Origin: JASGIT01 sp047601665
GTDB taxonomy: Bacteria > Pseudomonadota > Gammaproteobacteria > Burkholderiales > Burkholderiaceae_C
Assembly: GCA_047601665.1 (NCBI GenBank)
Contig: JASGIT010000001.1
Coordinates: 4,402,001 to 4,466,000, forward strand
DNA: 64,000 bases
Direction of reading: 5' to 3'
Positions 7,824-16,805 of this stretch are shown here, piece by piece (position 1 is the stretch's first letter; each line of letters opens with the position of its first letter). The notes beneath the pieces were generated by a model. That model was not told the DNA's origin. It saw only the letters and a program-made list of their open reading frames with translations, and made no database searches. The position numbers and the translations under genes are program-made.

Positions 7824-8318
7824 CTATTCGAGTCCCACTGCACTCCCGTGAGAAGCGAGCTCCGCCGGAAGCCATTTCAGCACTTCGCCGCAGGATTCGC
7901 CGCACGCCCTGCACAGACCTTGGACTAACGCAAGATCATGCAAATGGAGTGGCTCTGGCCCATGGATGGTGGTCCCCGCAAGCTGCTCCAGCAGTCTCAT
8001 CAATAAGACACTTGTGCCGTGGATGTGCCGGAAATCATGCATAAGGTCATATCCACCCTCTCGATGGCGAGCCGCGTACGCAAGGCGCACGCGAGAAGTG
8101 GTGCACATCACGTAGCTGACGCAACCATAGGCCATCTCGGCATCCGACGCCGAAAGCTTGACTTGCAGCAGACCGTCAAGAACCGATTTGGCAGCTGACG
8201 TCTGCCGCACCCAATAGGCGTACGGTTCGGGCAGTTCAGAAGCCCCTGATGCGGCCTTGCTGGCTTGTGGCCCAGCGCACCTGTCGCTCGCAAACGAGTG
8301 GGACAAATGCTCCGACAT
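7824..8318 (-). CDS. Hypothetical protein
   Basis: An open frame of up to 192 codons; I chose ATG 8318 (MSEHLSHSFASDRCAG) over the ATG at 8402, giving about 164 aa. The C-terminal part (YAYWVRQTSAAKSVLDGLLQVKLSASDAEMAYGCVSYVM, then DLALVQGLCRACGESCGEVLKWLPAEL) has a plausible amphipathic composition and a CRACGESC cysteine cluster. I do not recognise the family. The gene stops about 30 bp from the IS end, so its C-terminus could have been altered by the insertion. No neighbour suggests a role. Confidence 0.4.
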   Translation of the reverse strand: MSEHLSHSFASDRCAGPQASKAASGASELPEPYAYWVRQTSAAKSVLDGLLQVKLSASDAEMAYGCVSYVMCTTSRVRLAYAARHREGGYDLMHDFRHIHGTSVLLMRLLEQLAGTTIHGPEPLHLHDLALVQGLCRACGESCGEVLKWLPAELASHGSAVGLE

Positions 8319-8439
8319 TGTCCTAGCCATGCAGCATGGTGCGGTTGGGTCCCTATAGGCGCGTGGACATGCTCCTTCCGGAGCGATAATTTGCTCAGCC
8401 ATAGTGCACGGTCCTTTGTGGGTTAGTGCGTTGTGGTTA

Positions 8440-8475
8440 GAACGGCCGCAGGGGTTGCCGCCCCTATGGCCGTTC
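8440..8475. terminator. GC-rich hairpin, possible terminator
   Basis: GAACGGCC (8440-8447) pairs with GGCCGTTC (8468-8475), and AGGGG pairs with CCCCT inside it around a 6-base loop. The stem is strong but not followed by a clear T run on either strand, so it could be a terminator, a recombination scar or another structured element. Confidence 0.4.
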
Positions 8476-8822
8476 GCTTATCCCGGATCTGAGTAGAGGC
8501 GGAGAGCTTTCCTCCCGACCCGTGACGCGGCGTGTCATGCCGTGCCCATCGTGCACGCCCAATGCACGATTGCAAGTGCCGCATTCATCGCCCATGGAGC
8601 AGCGGCATCGAGAGGGAGGGCTCACCGCGGAATAGATCGGGTTACAGCGAGCATGAGAACGCAACCCTTGATGCGAGCGCAGATGCTCTGCCCGATCTAC
8701 GCACGCTGTGCCCAGGGTCAACGCCCGATTTAGAAATTGCAGTTGCCGCAGTGGAACAAACCCCCACAAGGCCGTTAACGAGGTTCCCGTCGGCTGCTCC
8801 GTTTTGCTCGGAGTCGGTTGTC
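8476..8822. other. Intergenic stretch, no gene supported
   Basis: About 350 bp between the hairpin and the hipA stop. A minus-strand frame covers 8464-8853 but overlaps the end of hipA and shows no family motif or credible start. I see no gene here. Confidence 0.45.
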
Positions 8823-10064
8823 TCAGCGGGCGTGCGCCATGCCCTCTTCCCACGCAGCCTGCATTTGATGCAGCAGGCCATTCGGCATTCGACCGTCTGA
8901 CCGGGCGTCCTTTAAGGTCTCGCTCATTGCATGAGCGATGGCCTTAAGGACCGGCGCGGGCCGGCTGACGCCGCAGACGCGCCGGCCAAAATCGTGGAGT
9001 TCCCCGGTGGTGGGATAGGTCCTCGTATGGTGCCTGCCAGCGAACAGCTTCAGCGCCAGAGTTCGATCCTCCAGCTCTGGCCCACCTTGGTACTGGGTGT
9101 AGCGGTAGATGGAGGTCGTCACCACGTCAAACATAGGCGCCAGCCACAGGTCCTCAGCGGAGCGGTACAGGACACCGAAGTTCTTCAAGTGCGCGTCACC
9201 ATTGCGGACCATGACGGAAAACGCCACTTGCTGGAAAAAGCGATGCAGGTTGTCGCTGTGCAAATGCAGCTGGCGCAGCAGCTCGGCAATGCGCTGATAG
9301 CTGCCCTGGTACTTCCGGTCGGACAGAACATCGCGCACGCGCAGTCCCGCAAGCGCTGCGATGTCCTCGAATCCGAGCCGCTCGATTCGTCCGTCGTCAT
9401 GGGCGACCAAATCGAAGCGGTCGAGCACAAGCATTTGCCCATCCTCGGACAGCTCGCACGTCGGCACTTCAATGCCCGCCCGTCGCGCCGCGCTCAGGCA
9501 CAGGTACTCGTTGGCGGCCAGGCCTGGGTAGGCAGGACTTGCGGCTTTGACGATGAGCGAAGGGATGGGAATCGTCGGCCGATCCGGAACCATGATCTTG
9601 GGCTGCACTCCCGCAATGCCAGCGCCGGTGCTCAGGTACGCCGCCACGAGTTCGTCGAACACCTGGGGCGTGTACCGGGTCTTCAGCAACTCGGCTTTGC
9701 TCAGCGGTCGGGCTGCCGGCGCCGCAGCATGATCAGCAAAGCTGTAGCCCAGGCGTCCGATGCCATTGCGCCCGATCAGAGCCAGCAGATGCATGGGCGT
9801 GAGGGGCTGCTTGGGGAACAACTGCCGGATCCGAATGAACAGGTCGCCCTCCGGCAGGTTCTGATCCATGGGGGCGAACAAGTCGCCATCCTGCCAGGTC
9901 AATTGCTTGCCCGGTGGCATCAGCAATGCCACGGCCGCCTGCCCCGGATCCGTCGCCAGATAGCGGAATTCGTAGATCGAACCGCGCAGTAGTTGGCCTG
10001 CCCGCTCTGCATCGGCGATGGAGACCGACAGCTCGCGTATTTTTTCAGGGAGCATCGTCGTCAT
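8823..10064 (-). CDS. hipA: HipA family toxin kinase
   Basis: About 413 aa from ATG 10064 (a second ATG lies 9 bases in). HipA toxins are Ser/Thr kinases; the best-known one inactivates glutamyl-tRNA synthetase and causes persistence. Visible landmarks are the glycine-rich loop STGAGIAGVQPK (about residue 150), the catalytic stretch VRNGDAHLKNFGVLY (about 300) and the metal-binding MFDVVTT (about 325). Length fits the family. The start overlaps the end of hipB by 20 bp, the standard antitoxin-toxin arrangement. The kinase residues appear intact, so the toxin is probably active and its target is unknown. Confidence 0.9.
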   Translation of the reverse strand: MTTMLPEKIRELSVSIADAERAGQLLRGSIYEFRYLATDPGQAAVALLMPPGKQLTWQDGDLFAPMDQNLPEGDLFIRIRQLFPKQPLTPMHLLALIGRNGIGRLGYSFADHAAAPAARPLSKAELLKTRYTPQVFDELVAAYLSTGAGIAGVQPKIMVPDRPTIPIPSLIVKAASPAYPGLAANEYLCLSAARRAGIEVPTCELSEDGQMLVLDRFDLVAHDDGRIERLGFEDIAALAGLRVRDVLSDRKYQGSYQRIAELLRQLHLHSDNLHRFFQQVAFSVMVRNGDAHLKNFGVLYRSAEDLWLAPMFDVVTTSIYRYTQYQGGPELEDRTLALKLFAGRHHTRTYPTTGELHDFGRRVCGVSRPAPVLKAIAHAMSETLKDARSDGRMPNGLLHQMQAAWEEGMAHAR

Positions 10065-10314
10065 CCTGGAAGCGGCGCGCGACCTCTTCCGCCGACGGCA
10101 ACCCGACGGGTTCAAGGCGAAGCGCCAGGCCAAGCGCCCCAAGGACCGCGAGGAACGACGAGACCGTCGTATCTTCGCCCGCCTCGAGCCGGTAGATGAC
10201 CTCCCGCACCTTGCCAGCCTTCGCAGCCAGTTCGGATTTGCTCAAGCCCACAGCCTCACGCCGCGCTCGCAATTGCGAACCGAGCTCGTCCGGAAGCCGA
10301 ATGGTATCTGTCAT
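10045..10314 (-). CDS. hipB: HipB-type XRE antitoxin
   Basis: About 89 aa from ATG 10314 (MTDTIRLPDELGSQLRARRE); an in-frame upstream ATG at 10350 overlaps a palindrome and is less likely. It contains a Cro/C1-type helix-turn-helix (LSKSELAAKAGKVREVIYRLEAGEDTTVSSFLAVLGALGLAL) and a short acidic tail (FQDDDDAP). HipB binds and neutralises HipA and represses the operon. Two 19-bp inverted repeats directly upstream are the probable operators. Confidence 0.85.
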   Translation of the reverse strand: MTDTIRLPDELGSQLRARREAVGLSKSELAAKAGKVREVIYRLEAGEDTTVSSFLAVLGALGLALRLEPVGLPSAEEVARRFQDDDDAP

Positions 10315-10344
10315 AACGCCCAGGTCGTTCTGATCGACAGAGAT

Positions 10345-10363
10345 TTGCAAGTCATGGCTTGCA
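10345..10363. promoter_or_regulatory. Probable HipB operator 1
   Basis: TTGCAAGTCATGGCTTGCA, an inverted repeat 31 bp upstream of the hipB start and sharing most positions with the second site at 10386. Confidence 0.65.
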
Positions 10364-10385
10364 TTATTAGCATTTTGTCCATATA

Positions 10386-10404
10386 TTGCAAGTTATAACT
10401 TACA
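10386..10404. promoter_or_regulatory. Probable HipB operator 2
   Basis: TTGCAAGTTATAACTTACA contains a perfect 12-bp palindrome (AAGTTATAACTT). Its start is 41 bp from that of operator 1, close to four helical turns, so two dimers would bind the same DNA face. Confidence 0.65.
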
Positions 10405-10550
10405 CATCAGCATAGCCACAGTGCGGCCTTTGGACCTGGCTGCACAAGATTCGGTCACTGGCGATCCTTACCCTCGCAGAAGCCTGTCTTGCGCCACCGC
10501 GCCACCAAAGTGCGGGCGCTTCTCCTCAGTATTTCGGCGCGCCCCGGGCT

Positions 10551-11282
10551 TTAAGTCATCATGGACAGGATCCGGACGACTAGATCCCCGCGGGCTGAGG
10601 CATGGCACGCGAGCCAGTCATGCAATCGGTGTCCGGCACCCTCCAGACGCAGGACCTGCCGACTACTGGCCCGGCTCGCTGCATGTGCGTAGCGCTCCTG
10701 CACCTCGTGGGGAATGACCTCATCTTCCGAGCCATAAACCACAAGCACACGCCCCTGGTACCGGCTCAATGCCTCGAAGGCCGGCGAATCCGCGAACGTC
10801 CGCGTCGAGCGGATCACGGCGCGGAACTCCAAACCGAACCGCGCGTCCTCCGCGCGTGCCTCGTAGGCCGCCGGGCACAGCAGCACGAGAGCGTCGGGTC
10901 GAATCTTGTCAAGGATTCGGCAGGCCGTGTGCCCGCCCATGCTGGTGGCAATGATCACGCGCGGCTGCGCTGGCTGCAGGCTGTCGACGACCCGTCGCAC
11001 CTCCTGCTGGCGCTGGCGCAGCGTCGCATCCTCCAGGCGTCCGCCGCTGCGCCCATGCCCCGAGAAATCAAAGGCCACGCTGGCCACGCCCTCGCCCGCC
11101 AGCGCGATCCGCAGATACCGCGTGCCTGCGGAGCTGGTGCCAATACCTCCCCCATGCAGGAACAGCGCATACGCCGGATGGCTGGATCCTGACGGCTCCC
11201 AGCTTGCCATGGCATGCAACTCCGCTCGCTCGAACGCGACACGGAATGCGACTTCGGCCGTCGCCGGCCTCCCCGTCGTCAT
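10551..11282 (-). CDS. Alpha/beta hydrolase
   Basis: A 243-aa serine hydrolase. The oxyanion-hole segment FLHGGGIGTSS is near residue 42, the nucleophile elbow ATSMGGHTA near 110, the acidic residue is in VVYGSEDEVIPHEV and the histidine in GAGHRLHDW near 225, a complete triad. It starts within the stop of the upstream Bug gene (ATGA overlap) and is the last gene of the nine-gene catabolic operon. The substrate is unknown; an ester, lactone or thioester intermediate of the same pathway is the obvious guess. There is no signal peptide, so it acts in the cytoplasm. Confidence 0.8.
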   Translation of the reverse strand: MTTGRPATAEVAFRVAFERAELHAMASWEPSGSSHPAYALFLHGGGIGTSSAGTRYLRIALAGEGVASVAFDFSGHGRSGGRLEDATLRQRQQEVRRVVDSLQPAQPRVIIATSMGGHTACRILDKIRPDALVLLCPAAYEARAEDARFGLEFRAVIRSTRTFADSPAFEALSRYQGRVLVVYGSEDEVIPHEVQERYAHAASRASSRQVLRLEGAGHRLHDWLACHASARGDLVVRILSMMT

Positions 11283-12272
11283 TCCGGCCGGATGCCTCGT
11301 GTACGGATCAGGTTTCCCCAGCGGGAGCGCTCCCCTTCCAGGAATTGCGCGAAGTCCCGCGCTGAGCCGGGATGCAGTTCAGCCCCCATCTCCGCGAACC
11401 TGGCGACAACGCTCGGCTCCCGGAAGATCCGGTTGGTCTCCGCATTCAACCGTTCGGCGATAGCCGCTGGTGTGCCCGCGGGCACGTAAAGCCCGAAGAA
11501 GTTGTAGACCTGCATCGACGGCATGCCCAGCTCCATGAACGTAGGGACGTCCGGCAACTGTGGCAGCCGCCGGCTACCCGTATAGGCGATCGCACGGACT
11601 TTCCCGGCCTGGACCTGGGGCAGCGCCGTCACGCTGTTGTCGAGCATCAGCGGCACCTGGCCTCCGATGAGATCGGGCATGGCCGGGGCCGTGCCACGGT
11701 AGGGCACGTGCATCAGATCCGCGCCGCTGGCCGTTTTGAGCGCTTCCAGTGCCATGTGGCCGATGCTACCCGAACCGAAGCTCGCCACCGCGACACTCCC
11801 CGGACTCTGCTTGGCCCGGGCGAGCACATCCGGCAGGCTGGCGGTGCGCCAGCGCTCGTCGGCGTTGGTCGCGAGGAGCAGCAGCCCGTTGCGCTCGATC
11901 ATCGAGACGGGGGTCAAGTCCTTGCGTGGATCGAAGCGCAACTTCGGATAGAGGGCATCCGCGAGCGCCACGATGCCTCCTCCGACGAGCAGTGTGTTGC
12001 CATCGGGTTTGGCGAGCGCCACGTATTCGGTGCCGACCAGGCCAAACGCGCCGGACTTGTTCTCGACGATGACCGGGACCTTCAGCGACTTGGCCAGCTC
12101 CTGGGCCAGCGTGCGCCCGATCACGTCGGTCAGTCCACCCGGCGCGAAAGGCACGACCACCCGGATGGTGTCACGGGGCCAGGCCTGCTCGGCGCGGCTG
12201 GCAGCCGTCGGAACCAACGCGCCAAGGGCCGTGAGGAACAAGAAGAGGAACTTCAACTTCAAAAGGCATGAC
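11279..12272 (-). CDS. Bug-type tripartite tricarboxylate transporter binding protein
   Basis: About 330 aa from ATG 12272. Residues 1-28 form a signal peptide (KLKFLFLFLTALGALVPTA), followed by the family pattern IRVVVPFAPGGLTDVIGRTLAQEL, VIVENKSGA, HVPYRGTAPAMPDLIGGQVPLMLDN and DVPTFMELGMP. Bug proteins are periplasmic solute receptors, usually for carboxylates or amides. No TctA/TctB membrane genes lie nearby, common for the expanded Bug families of Bordetella and relatives, which may act with transporters elsewhere or as sensors. It lies between the SMP-30 and hydrolase genes and overlaps the latter by 4 bp. Confidence 0.9.
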
Positions 12273-12359
12273 ATCGGATATCCCCAGGAACAAGAAGGTG
12301 AGACAACGCCGGCGCAGGTCAGGCGGGAGCGCCAAGGCAGCGCGCCCGGCGTCCGCCAA

Positions 12360-13406
12360 TTACCGGGAGTGCAGTAGCTCAGGAGCGGCAGCCGACGCGA
12401 AGCGTCGGTGCCAGTGCAGCGGCGCCATCCCAGGTACCGGACTGTCAAAGCACAGGACGCTTTCGCCCAGCAAAGACCCCAGGTAAACGGTCTTGCGCTC
12501 CGGCCCTGCGAAGCACAGGCTGGACACGTTCCCGAGCGTGCTGGCGCCGCAGGTCCATATGCTGTCGCGCTGCAGGCGCCTTGCCTGCAGGTCGTCCACG
12601 TACCGGCGCACATGGGCGTCGTCCGTGTCGGCCAGCACAAGCTGGCGTTCGCCATCGGGCCGCACCACGTAGACCTTGTTGCTCACGATGCAGGTGACCC
12701 AGGCACCGCCGAAGGCATCGAAACACACGCCGTCGGGCTGGTCGCCTGGCGCGAAGCTGCACACCGTCTCGCGATCGGCGAGCGTCGGCCCGGGTCGCAG
12801 CCGAAACCGCGTCAGGCGCCGCGCGTGGGTCTCGTTGACGTAGACGAACTGGCCGTCCGGCGAGAACGCCAGCTCATTCGTGTAGCCGAGCCCGTCGGCC
12901 ACGATGCGGGTCCCCCGGGCATCATGCACCGCGATGTAGCCATCCGCGATGTCCGGGTACCACGCCTCCAGGCGCGGGATCCGGCGGGTGCTGACCGTGA
13001 ACCACACGGTGCCGGCTGCGTCTTCCAGCACGAAGTTGGTCGGCGGCAGCGGGCGGCGCTCCAGTTCGGTGACGACGGGAGCTGCAGGCCTGTGGGCGCC
13101 CAGCTCGTAGACACCACCGTCCGTGTCCCCCAGATGCGCGACCAGCACACGGCCGTTGCCACGCAACGCAATGCCGTTGGCATGCAGGGGGCCACCAGCC
13201 AGGGTGGTGCCGCGCACCAGCCGGGTCTGGCTGTCCGGCGTGATGGCGGTAAAGCCCCCACGCCGGTCCGACATCAGGAACGCGCCGTCCTGGTTCGCCA
13301 GAATGCACTCCGGGCTCTTAAGGCCGGCAAAAGCAGGCCTCAATTCGGTCGCCCGAATCCGGAAGTCGCGCGGCAGCGGGTAAGGATGCGCAGGATTCGC
13401 ATGCAT
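12360..13406 (-). CDS. SMP-30/gluconolactonase-like beta-propeller protein
   Basis: About 348 aa from ATG 13406 (MHANPAHPYPLPRDF). It shows the six-bladed propeller pattern of the SMP-30/gluconolactonase/LRE group: SPECILANQDGAFLMSD near the start, GGPLHANGIALRGNGRVLVAHL, GYTNELAFSPDGQFVYVNET with the metal-binding Asn, and GDQPDGVCFDAFGGAWVTC with the metal-binding Asp. Enzymes of this group hydrolyse lactones using a divalent metal. It starts 11 bp after the second Bug gene and lies between the two Bug genes, so a lactone step in the operon's pathway is plausible. Confidence 0.85.
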   Translation of the reverse strand: MHANPAHPYPLPRDFRIRATELRPAFAGLKSPECILANQDGAFLMSDRRGGFTAITPDSQTRLVRGTTLAGGPLHANGIALRGNGRVLVAHLGDTDGGVYELGAHRPAAPVVTELERRPLPPTNFVLEDAAGTVWFTVSTRRIPRLEAWYPDIADGYIAVHDARGTRIVADGLGYTNELAFSPDGQFVYVNETHARRLTRFRLRPGPTLADRETVCSFAPGDQPDGVCFDAFGGAWVTCIVSNKVYVVRPDGERQLVLADTDDAHVRRYVDDLQARRLQRDSIWTCGASTLGNVSSLCFAGPERKTVYLGSLLGESVLCFDSPVPGMAPLHWHRRFASAAAPELLHSR

Positions 13407-13417
13407 CTCATATCCCT

Positions 13418-14398
13418 TCACGGCTCAAGCTTGAGATGGCGTTCCTCGACGATCTTGCGGCGCAAGCCAAGCTCCCGCTCGATCAGCGCCGCGAACGAAG
13501 CCGAGGTTCCACCCACCGGCTGGATGCCCGCTTTCTCGAAGCGCTGCCGCACGGCCGGATCCTCCAGCGCGCGCGCCGCTGCGGTATGGAGCTTGTCGAG
13601 GATCGGCCGCGGCAGCTTTGGTGGCGCCACCAGCCCCATCCATGCCGTGTTGTCCATCGCCGGCATGCCAGCCTCGGTGAAGGTAGGCACCTGCGGCAGG
13701 CTGGGGCTGCGCTGAGGACTCATGACGGCGATGCCGCGCAGGGCACCCGATTGGATGTGCGGCAGCATGGACGGCAGGTTGTCGAACATCATGTCGACCT
13801 GGCCGGCGAGCAGGTCCGTGATCGCGGGTCCGGCCCCCTTGTAGGGGACATGGACCAGATCGGTGTGCGTGAGCGCCTTGAACAGCTCGCCGTCCAGGTG
13901 GCCCACACCGCCCGTTCCCGCGGATGCAAAGGTACAGGACACCGGGCAGCGCTTGAGGTGCTCGACCAGCGCGTCCAGGCTGTTTACCGGAAGCCGGGCC
14001 GCGTTGACCGCCAGCACCACGGGCACCGTGGCCAGCGTAATGACCGGCGTGAATCCCGTGATCGGGTCATAGGGATTCTTGGGGTTGATGGCTGGGTTGG
14101 TCGCCATGGTGGAGACGGTGGCCACGCCCAGCACCGTGCCGTCCGGCGATGCCTTGGACACGAAGTTGGCGCCGACCGCGCCGCCGGCGCCGGGCCGGTT
14201 CTCCACGATGACCGGCTGGCCCAGTTCTCTGGCGAGCACGTCCGAGACGGCGCGGGCCACGATGTCGGTGGCGCCACCGGAGGCGAACGGGACGACCAGA
14301 TGCACTGGCCGATCGCCCAGTGATTGGGCATGTGCAAAGGATGTCGCGAGCAGGCCGATAGCGGCTGTGGCCGCGCGCAGGAATCTGGCGAGGTGCAT
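13418..14398 (-). CDS. Bug-type tripartite tricarboxylate transporter binding protein
   Basis: About 326 aa from ATG 14398 (MHLARFLRAATAAIGLLATSFAHAQ), with a signal peptide cleaved probably after AHA. Family pattern: VHLVVPFASGGATDIVARAVSDVL, VIVENRPGAGGAVGANFV, HVPYKGAGPAITDLLAGQVDMMFDN, QVPTFTEAGMPAM. Like its neighbour at 11279 it is a periplasmic solute receptor without adjacent membrane components. The two are only moderately alike and probably bind different ligands or alternate forms of one substrate. It separates the cupin and SMP-30 genes of the operon. Confidence 0.9.
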   Translation of the reverse strand: MHLARFLRAATAAIGLLATSFAHAQSLGDRPVHLVVPFASGGATDIVARAVSDVLARELGQPVIVENRPGAGGAVGANFVSKASPDGTVLGVATVSTMATNPAINPKNPYDPITGFTPVITLATVPVVLAVNAARLPVNSLDALVEHLKRCPVSCTFASAGTGGVGHLDGELFKALTHTDLVHVPYKGAGPAITDLLAGQVDMMFDNLPSMLPHIQSGALRGIAVMSPQRSPSLPQVPTFTEAGMPAMDNTAWMGLVAPPKLPRPILDKLHTAAARALEDPAVRQRFEKAGIQPVGGTSASFAALIERELGLRRKIVEERHLKLEP

Positions 14399-14459
14399 GG
14401 ATACTCCTGAAAACCTTGAGAGATGTGAAGCGGGAATGCGAAAGGTCGTGCTGAACAAC

Positions 14460-14990
14460 TCATCCCTTGGGGACATCTGCACCGATGTCCGCGACCAGGT
14501 CCGAGGCGATGTGCACGTAACCGCCGCCGGGCTCCTGCCGCATGAGCGAGCCGTTGAATGCCTGCTCGGGCAGGTTCTGCGCGGAATAGACGATGGCGTC
14601 ATTCGTGTCGCTCAGGTTCTGCAGGTCGTGAGCCACCCAGGCCGGCACGTAGAAGCTGTCGCCTTCCGACCAGGTAATCCGCTCGTCGCCAATCACCGAA
14701 GCGCCTTCCCCCTTGAGCACGAAGTACAGATGCCAGAACGAGTGGCTGTGCATGCGCCCGCGCTCGCCCGGCCCCAGCGCCTGGACGATCAACGAGATGC
14801 TTCCGTTCAAGGCGAAGGCGCCTGGGTCATCGCTGCGTGTGAGTGCCATGGCGCGCGTGAGCCGCTGCTGACTGGTCGGCTGGGCCGCCAGGGCGGCATC
14901 CACCTCGGGCTTGCGCCAGATCGCAGGCTTGCCGACCGGCTGCGCGGTGCGTACCAGGTAGCGCGCAAAATCGATGAGATGTCCGTTCAT
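14460..14990 (-). CDS. Cupin-domain protein
   Basis: A 176-aa protein with one cupin barrel: GRMHSHSFWHLYFVLKGEG gives the first conserved motif with three histidines and GDSFYVPAWVAHDLQN the second, enough to bind one metal ion. A helical extension of about 60 residues precedes the barrel. It may be a dioxygenase, isomerase or ligand-sensing cupin. Its ATG overlaps the stop of the aminotransferase gene by 4 bp. No signal peptide is visible. The substrate cannot be read from the sequence. Confidence 0.75.
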   Translation of the reverse strand: MNGHLIDFARYLVRTAQPVGKPAIWRKPEVDAALAAQPTSQQRLTRAMALTRSDDPGAFALNGSISLIVQALGPGERGRMHSHSFWHLYFVLKGEGASVIGDERITWSEGDSFYVPAWVAHDLQNLSDTNDAIVYSAQNLPEQAFNGSLMRQEPGGGYVHIASDLVADIGADVPKG

Positions 14991-16297
14991 GACGGTACCT
15001 CCTCGGTCGTGGCTAGCAGCACGCTCAGACAGATGCCGTCCATCGCCAGCTCCAATTCCTGGAGCAAGGGATAGCTCGGCGCCAGGCGCAGATGGCTGTC
15101 GCGCGGGTCATTGCCGAGGGGAAAGGCCTTGCCGGCCGGCACCAACGATATGCCCAGCTCCCGGGCCAGATCCACGACCCGCCTTGCACAGCCATCGCGC
15201 ACCTGCAAGCTGACGAAGTAGCCGCCGCGCGGCGTGGTCCAGTTCGCCAGGCCGCGCCCGGAGAGTTCGCGCTGTAAGGACGCCTCCACCAGCGCGAACT
15301 TGGGCGCGAGGATGGCACGATGCCGCATCATGTGTACGCGCAGCCCCGCGGGGTCGCGCAGCAGCCGCACATGGCGCAGCTGGTTGAGCTTGTCCGGCCC
15401 GATCGAGCGGATGCCCGCGTGGCGGGCGTACCAAGCCATATTGGCCGGCGAGGCCGCCAGCAGGCCCAGGCCACCGCCCGCGAAGGTGATCTTGGAGGTC
15501 GAGCCGAAAACCAGTGGTCGATCGGGATGCCCAGCCTGCGCGGCGAGCGCGAGGATGCTGGGCACGCCCTCTTCCACATCGGTCAGGTGATGTACGGCGT
15601 ACGCGTTGTCCCAGAAGATCCGGAAATCGGGCGCTCCCGTCGCCATGCGCGCCAGCCGCTCGACGACTTGGGGCGCATAGGTCTCGCCCGTGGGATTGCT
15701 GTAGACCGGTACGCACCACATGCCCTTGACATGCGGGTCGCGCACCAGGGCCTCGACGGCGTCCATGTCGGGTCCGTGGCCCGTCATAGGAACCGGCACC
15801 ATCTCGATGCCGTGGGCCTCGCAGATCGCGAAGTGCCGGTCGTAGCCCGGTACCGGACAGAGGAACTTCGGCCTTTGCATGTGCCAAGGCGCCGTGCCAC
15901 CGGGCACCCCGTGCAGCAGCGCATACACGATCGTGTCGTGCATCAGCGAAAGGCTGGAGTTGTTGGCTACCGCGACCTGCCCGGGCGGGGCGCCCAGCAT
16001 CGTCGCGAACAGGGTGCGCGCCTCCAGCAGGCCCAGGGGGCTGCCGTAGTAGTTGCGGGCATCGCCCCCCTCCTGGGTGCGATAGCCTCCAAGGCCCGGC
16101 CATTCGAGCATGGCGTCCGACAGCGCGACCTGTTCGGTGGAGGGCTTGCCGCGCGTCATGTCGATGCGCAGGCCCCGGGCCTTGAAGGCGTCGAAACGCG
16201 CTTGCCATTGCTGGCGTTCGCTGGGGGCCCAGGATGTGGGCACCAACGCGCGCGCGGGCGCGGGAGGAGCCGCGGGGGCTTCAGTGGTGGATGGCAT
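14987..16297 (-). CDS. PLP-dependent aminotransferase (aspartate aminotransferase Ic-like)
   Basis: A 436-aa fold-type I PLP enzyme. RGKPSTEQVALSDAML near residue 50 and YYGSPLGLLEARTLFA near 85 are typical of the less studied aminotransferase subgroup with long substrate pockets (PF12897-like). VYSNPTGETY and FWDNAYAVHH carry the cofactor-binding Asn, Asp and Tyr, and GSTSKITFAGGG near residue 265 carries the PLP lysine. It overlaps the upstream RidA gene by 17 bp and the downstream cupin gene by 4 bp. It probably transaminates an amino acid intermediate of the operon's pathway; the substrate is unknown. Confidence 0.85.
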   Translation of the reverse strand: MPSTTEAPAAPPAPARALVPTSWAPSERQQWQARFDAFKARGLRIDMTRGKPSTEQVALSDAMLEWPGLGGYRTQEGGDARNYYGSPLGLLEARTLFATMLGAPPGQVAVANNSSLSLMHDTIVYALLHGVPGGTAPWHMQRPKFLCPVPGYDRHFAICEAHGIEMVPVPMTGHGPDMDAVEALVRDPHVKGMWCVPVYSNPTGETYAPQVVERLARMATGAPDFRIFWDNAYAVHHLTDVEEGVPSILALAAQAGHPDRPLVFGSTSKITFAGGGLGLLAASPANMAWYARHAGIRSIGPDKLNQLRHVRLLRDPAGLRVHMMRHRAILAPKFALVEASLQRELSGRGLANWTTPRGGYFVSLQVRDGCARRVVDLARELGISLVPAGKAFPLGNDPRDSHLRLAPSYPLLQELELAMDGICLSVLLATTEEVPS

Positions 16298-16805
16298 GGA
16301 GAGACTCCCGGGAAGACATCGCCGCCGCCGGAGCCGCGACGATTAGATCGAGTTCAACGCTTGCGCGCTGAGGCAGTTGGCGAACGCCCACGGCGGTTCG
16401 CGCGGCTCGGCCGATGGGGCCGAACAGTTCGACGAGCAGGTCGGAGGCCGCATCGGCGACATCGCTGTGCCGGCCAAAGTTGGCGTCGCAGTGCACGAAC
16501 ACCTGCAGCTTGAGGACCCGCTCGACGCGGTCCAGCGAACCCAGTACTTGGCGCAGCACGGCCAGTGCGCGCAGCAGGCACAGGCGTGCGCCCTCGCGCG
16601 CCTGCTCCAGAGACACGTCCGTGCCGACACAGCCCGTCACGGCGACCTTGTCGCCCACGCGTGGGAGCTGCCCGCTCAGGTACAGCAGGCCGCCATGGGC
16701 AGTGAGCAATTCGTAGTGCGCTGCTGGCGCAACGTCGGCAGGGATCACCAGGCCGAGCTCGTGTGCGCGCCGCTCGGGGGAACGGGGTGCCACGGTGGCG
16801 TTCAT
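16281..16805 (-). CDS. RidA family (YjgF/YER057c/UK114) protein
   Basis: About 174 aa from ATG 16805 (MNATVAPRSPERRAHELGL). The pattern YLSGQLPRVGDKVAVTGCVGTDVSLEQAREGARL and the final VGVRQLPQRASVELDLIVAA with its conserved arginine match the longer RidA-like group (YjgH/TdcF type). RidA proteins hydrolyse the enamine or imine released by PLP dehydratases to a ketoacid plus ammonia. That fits its place directly after the dehydratase gene, whose stop its start overlaps by 4 bp. It is cytoplasmic, probably a trimer. Confidence 0.85.
   Translation of the reverse strand: MNATVAPRSPERRAHELGLVIPADVAPAAHYELLTAHGGLLYLSGQLPRVGDKVAVTGCVGTDVSLEQAREGARLCLLRALAVLRQVLGSLDRVERVLKLQVFVHCDANFGRHSDVADAASDLLVELFGPIGRAARTAVGVRQLPQRASVELDLIVAAPAAAMSSRESLHAIHH

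Noticed and set aside
8464..8853. Minus-strand frame of 129 codons overlapping the end of hipA
   Set aside because: It overlaps the end of hipA and has no recognisable sequence.
12408..13715. Long plus-strand frame of over 400 codons across the SMP-30 and Bug genes
   Set aside because: It crosses two clear minus-strand genes in antisense and shows no family signature or ribosome binding site.
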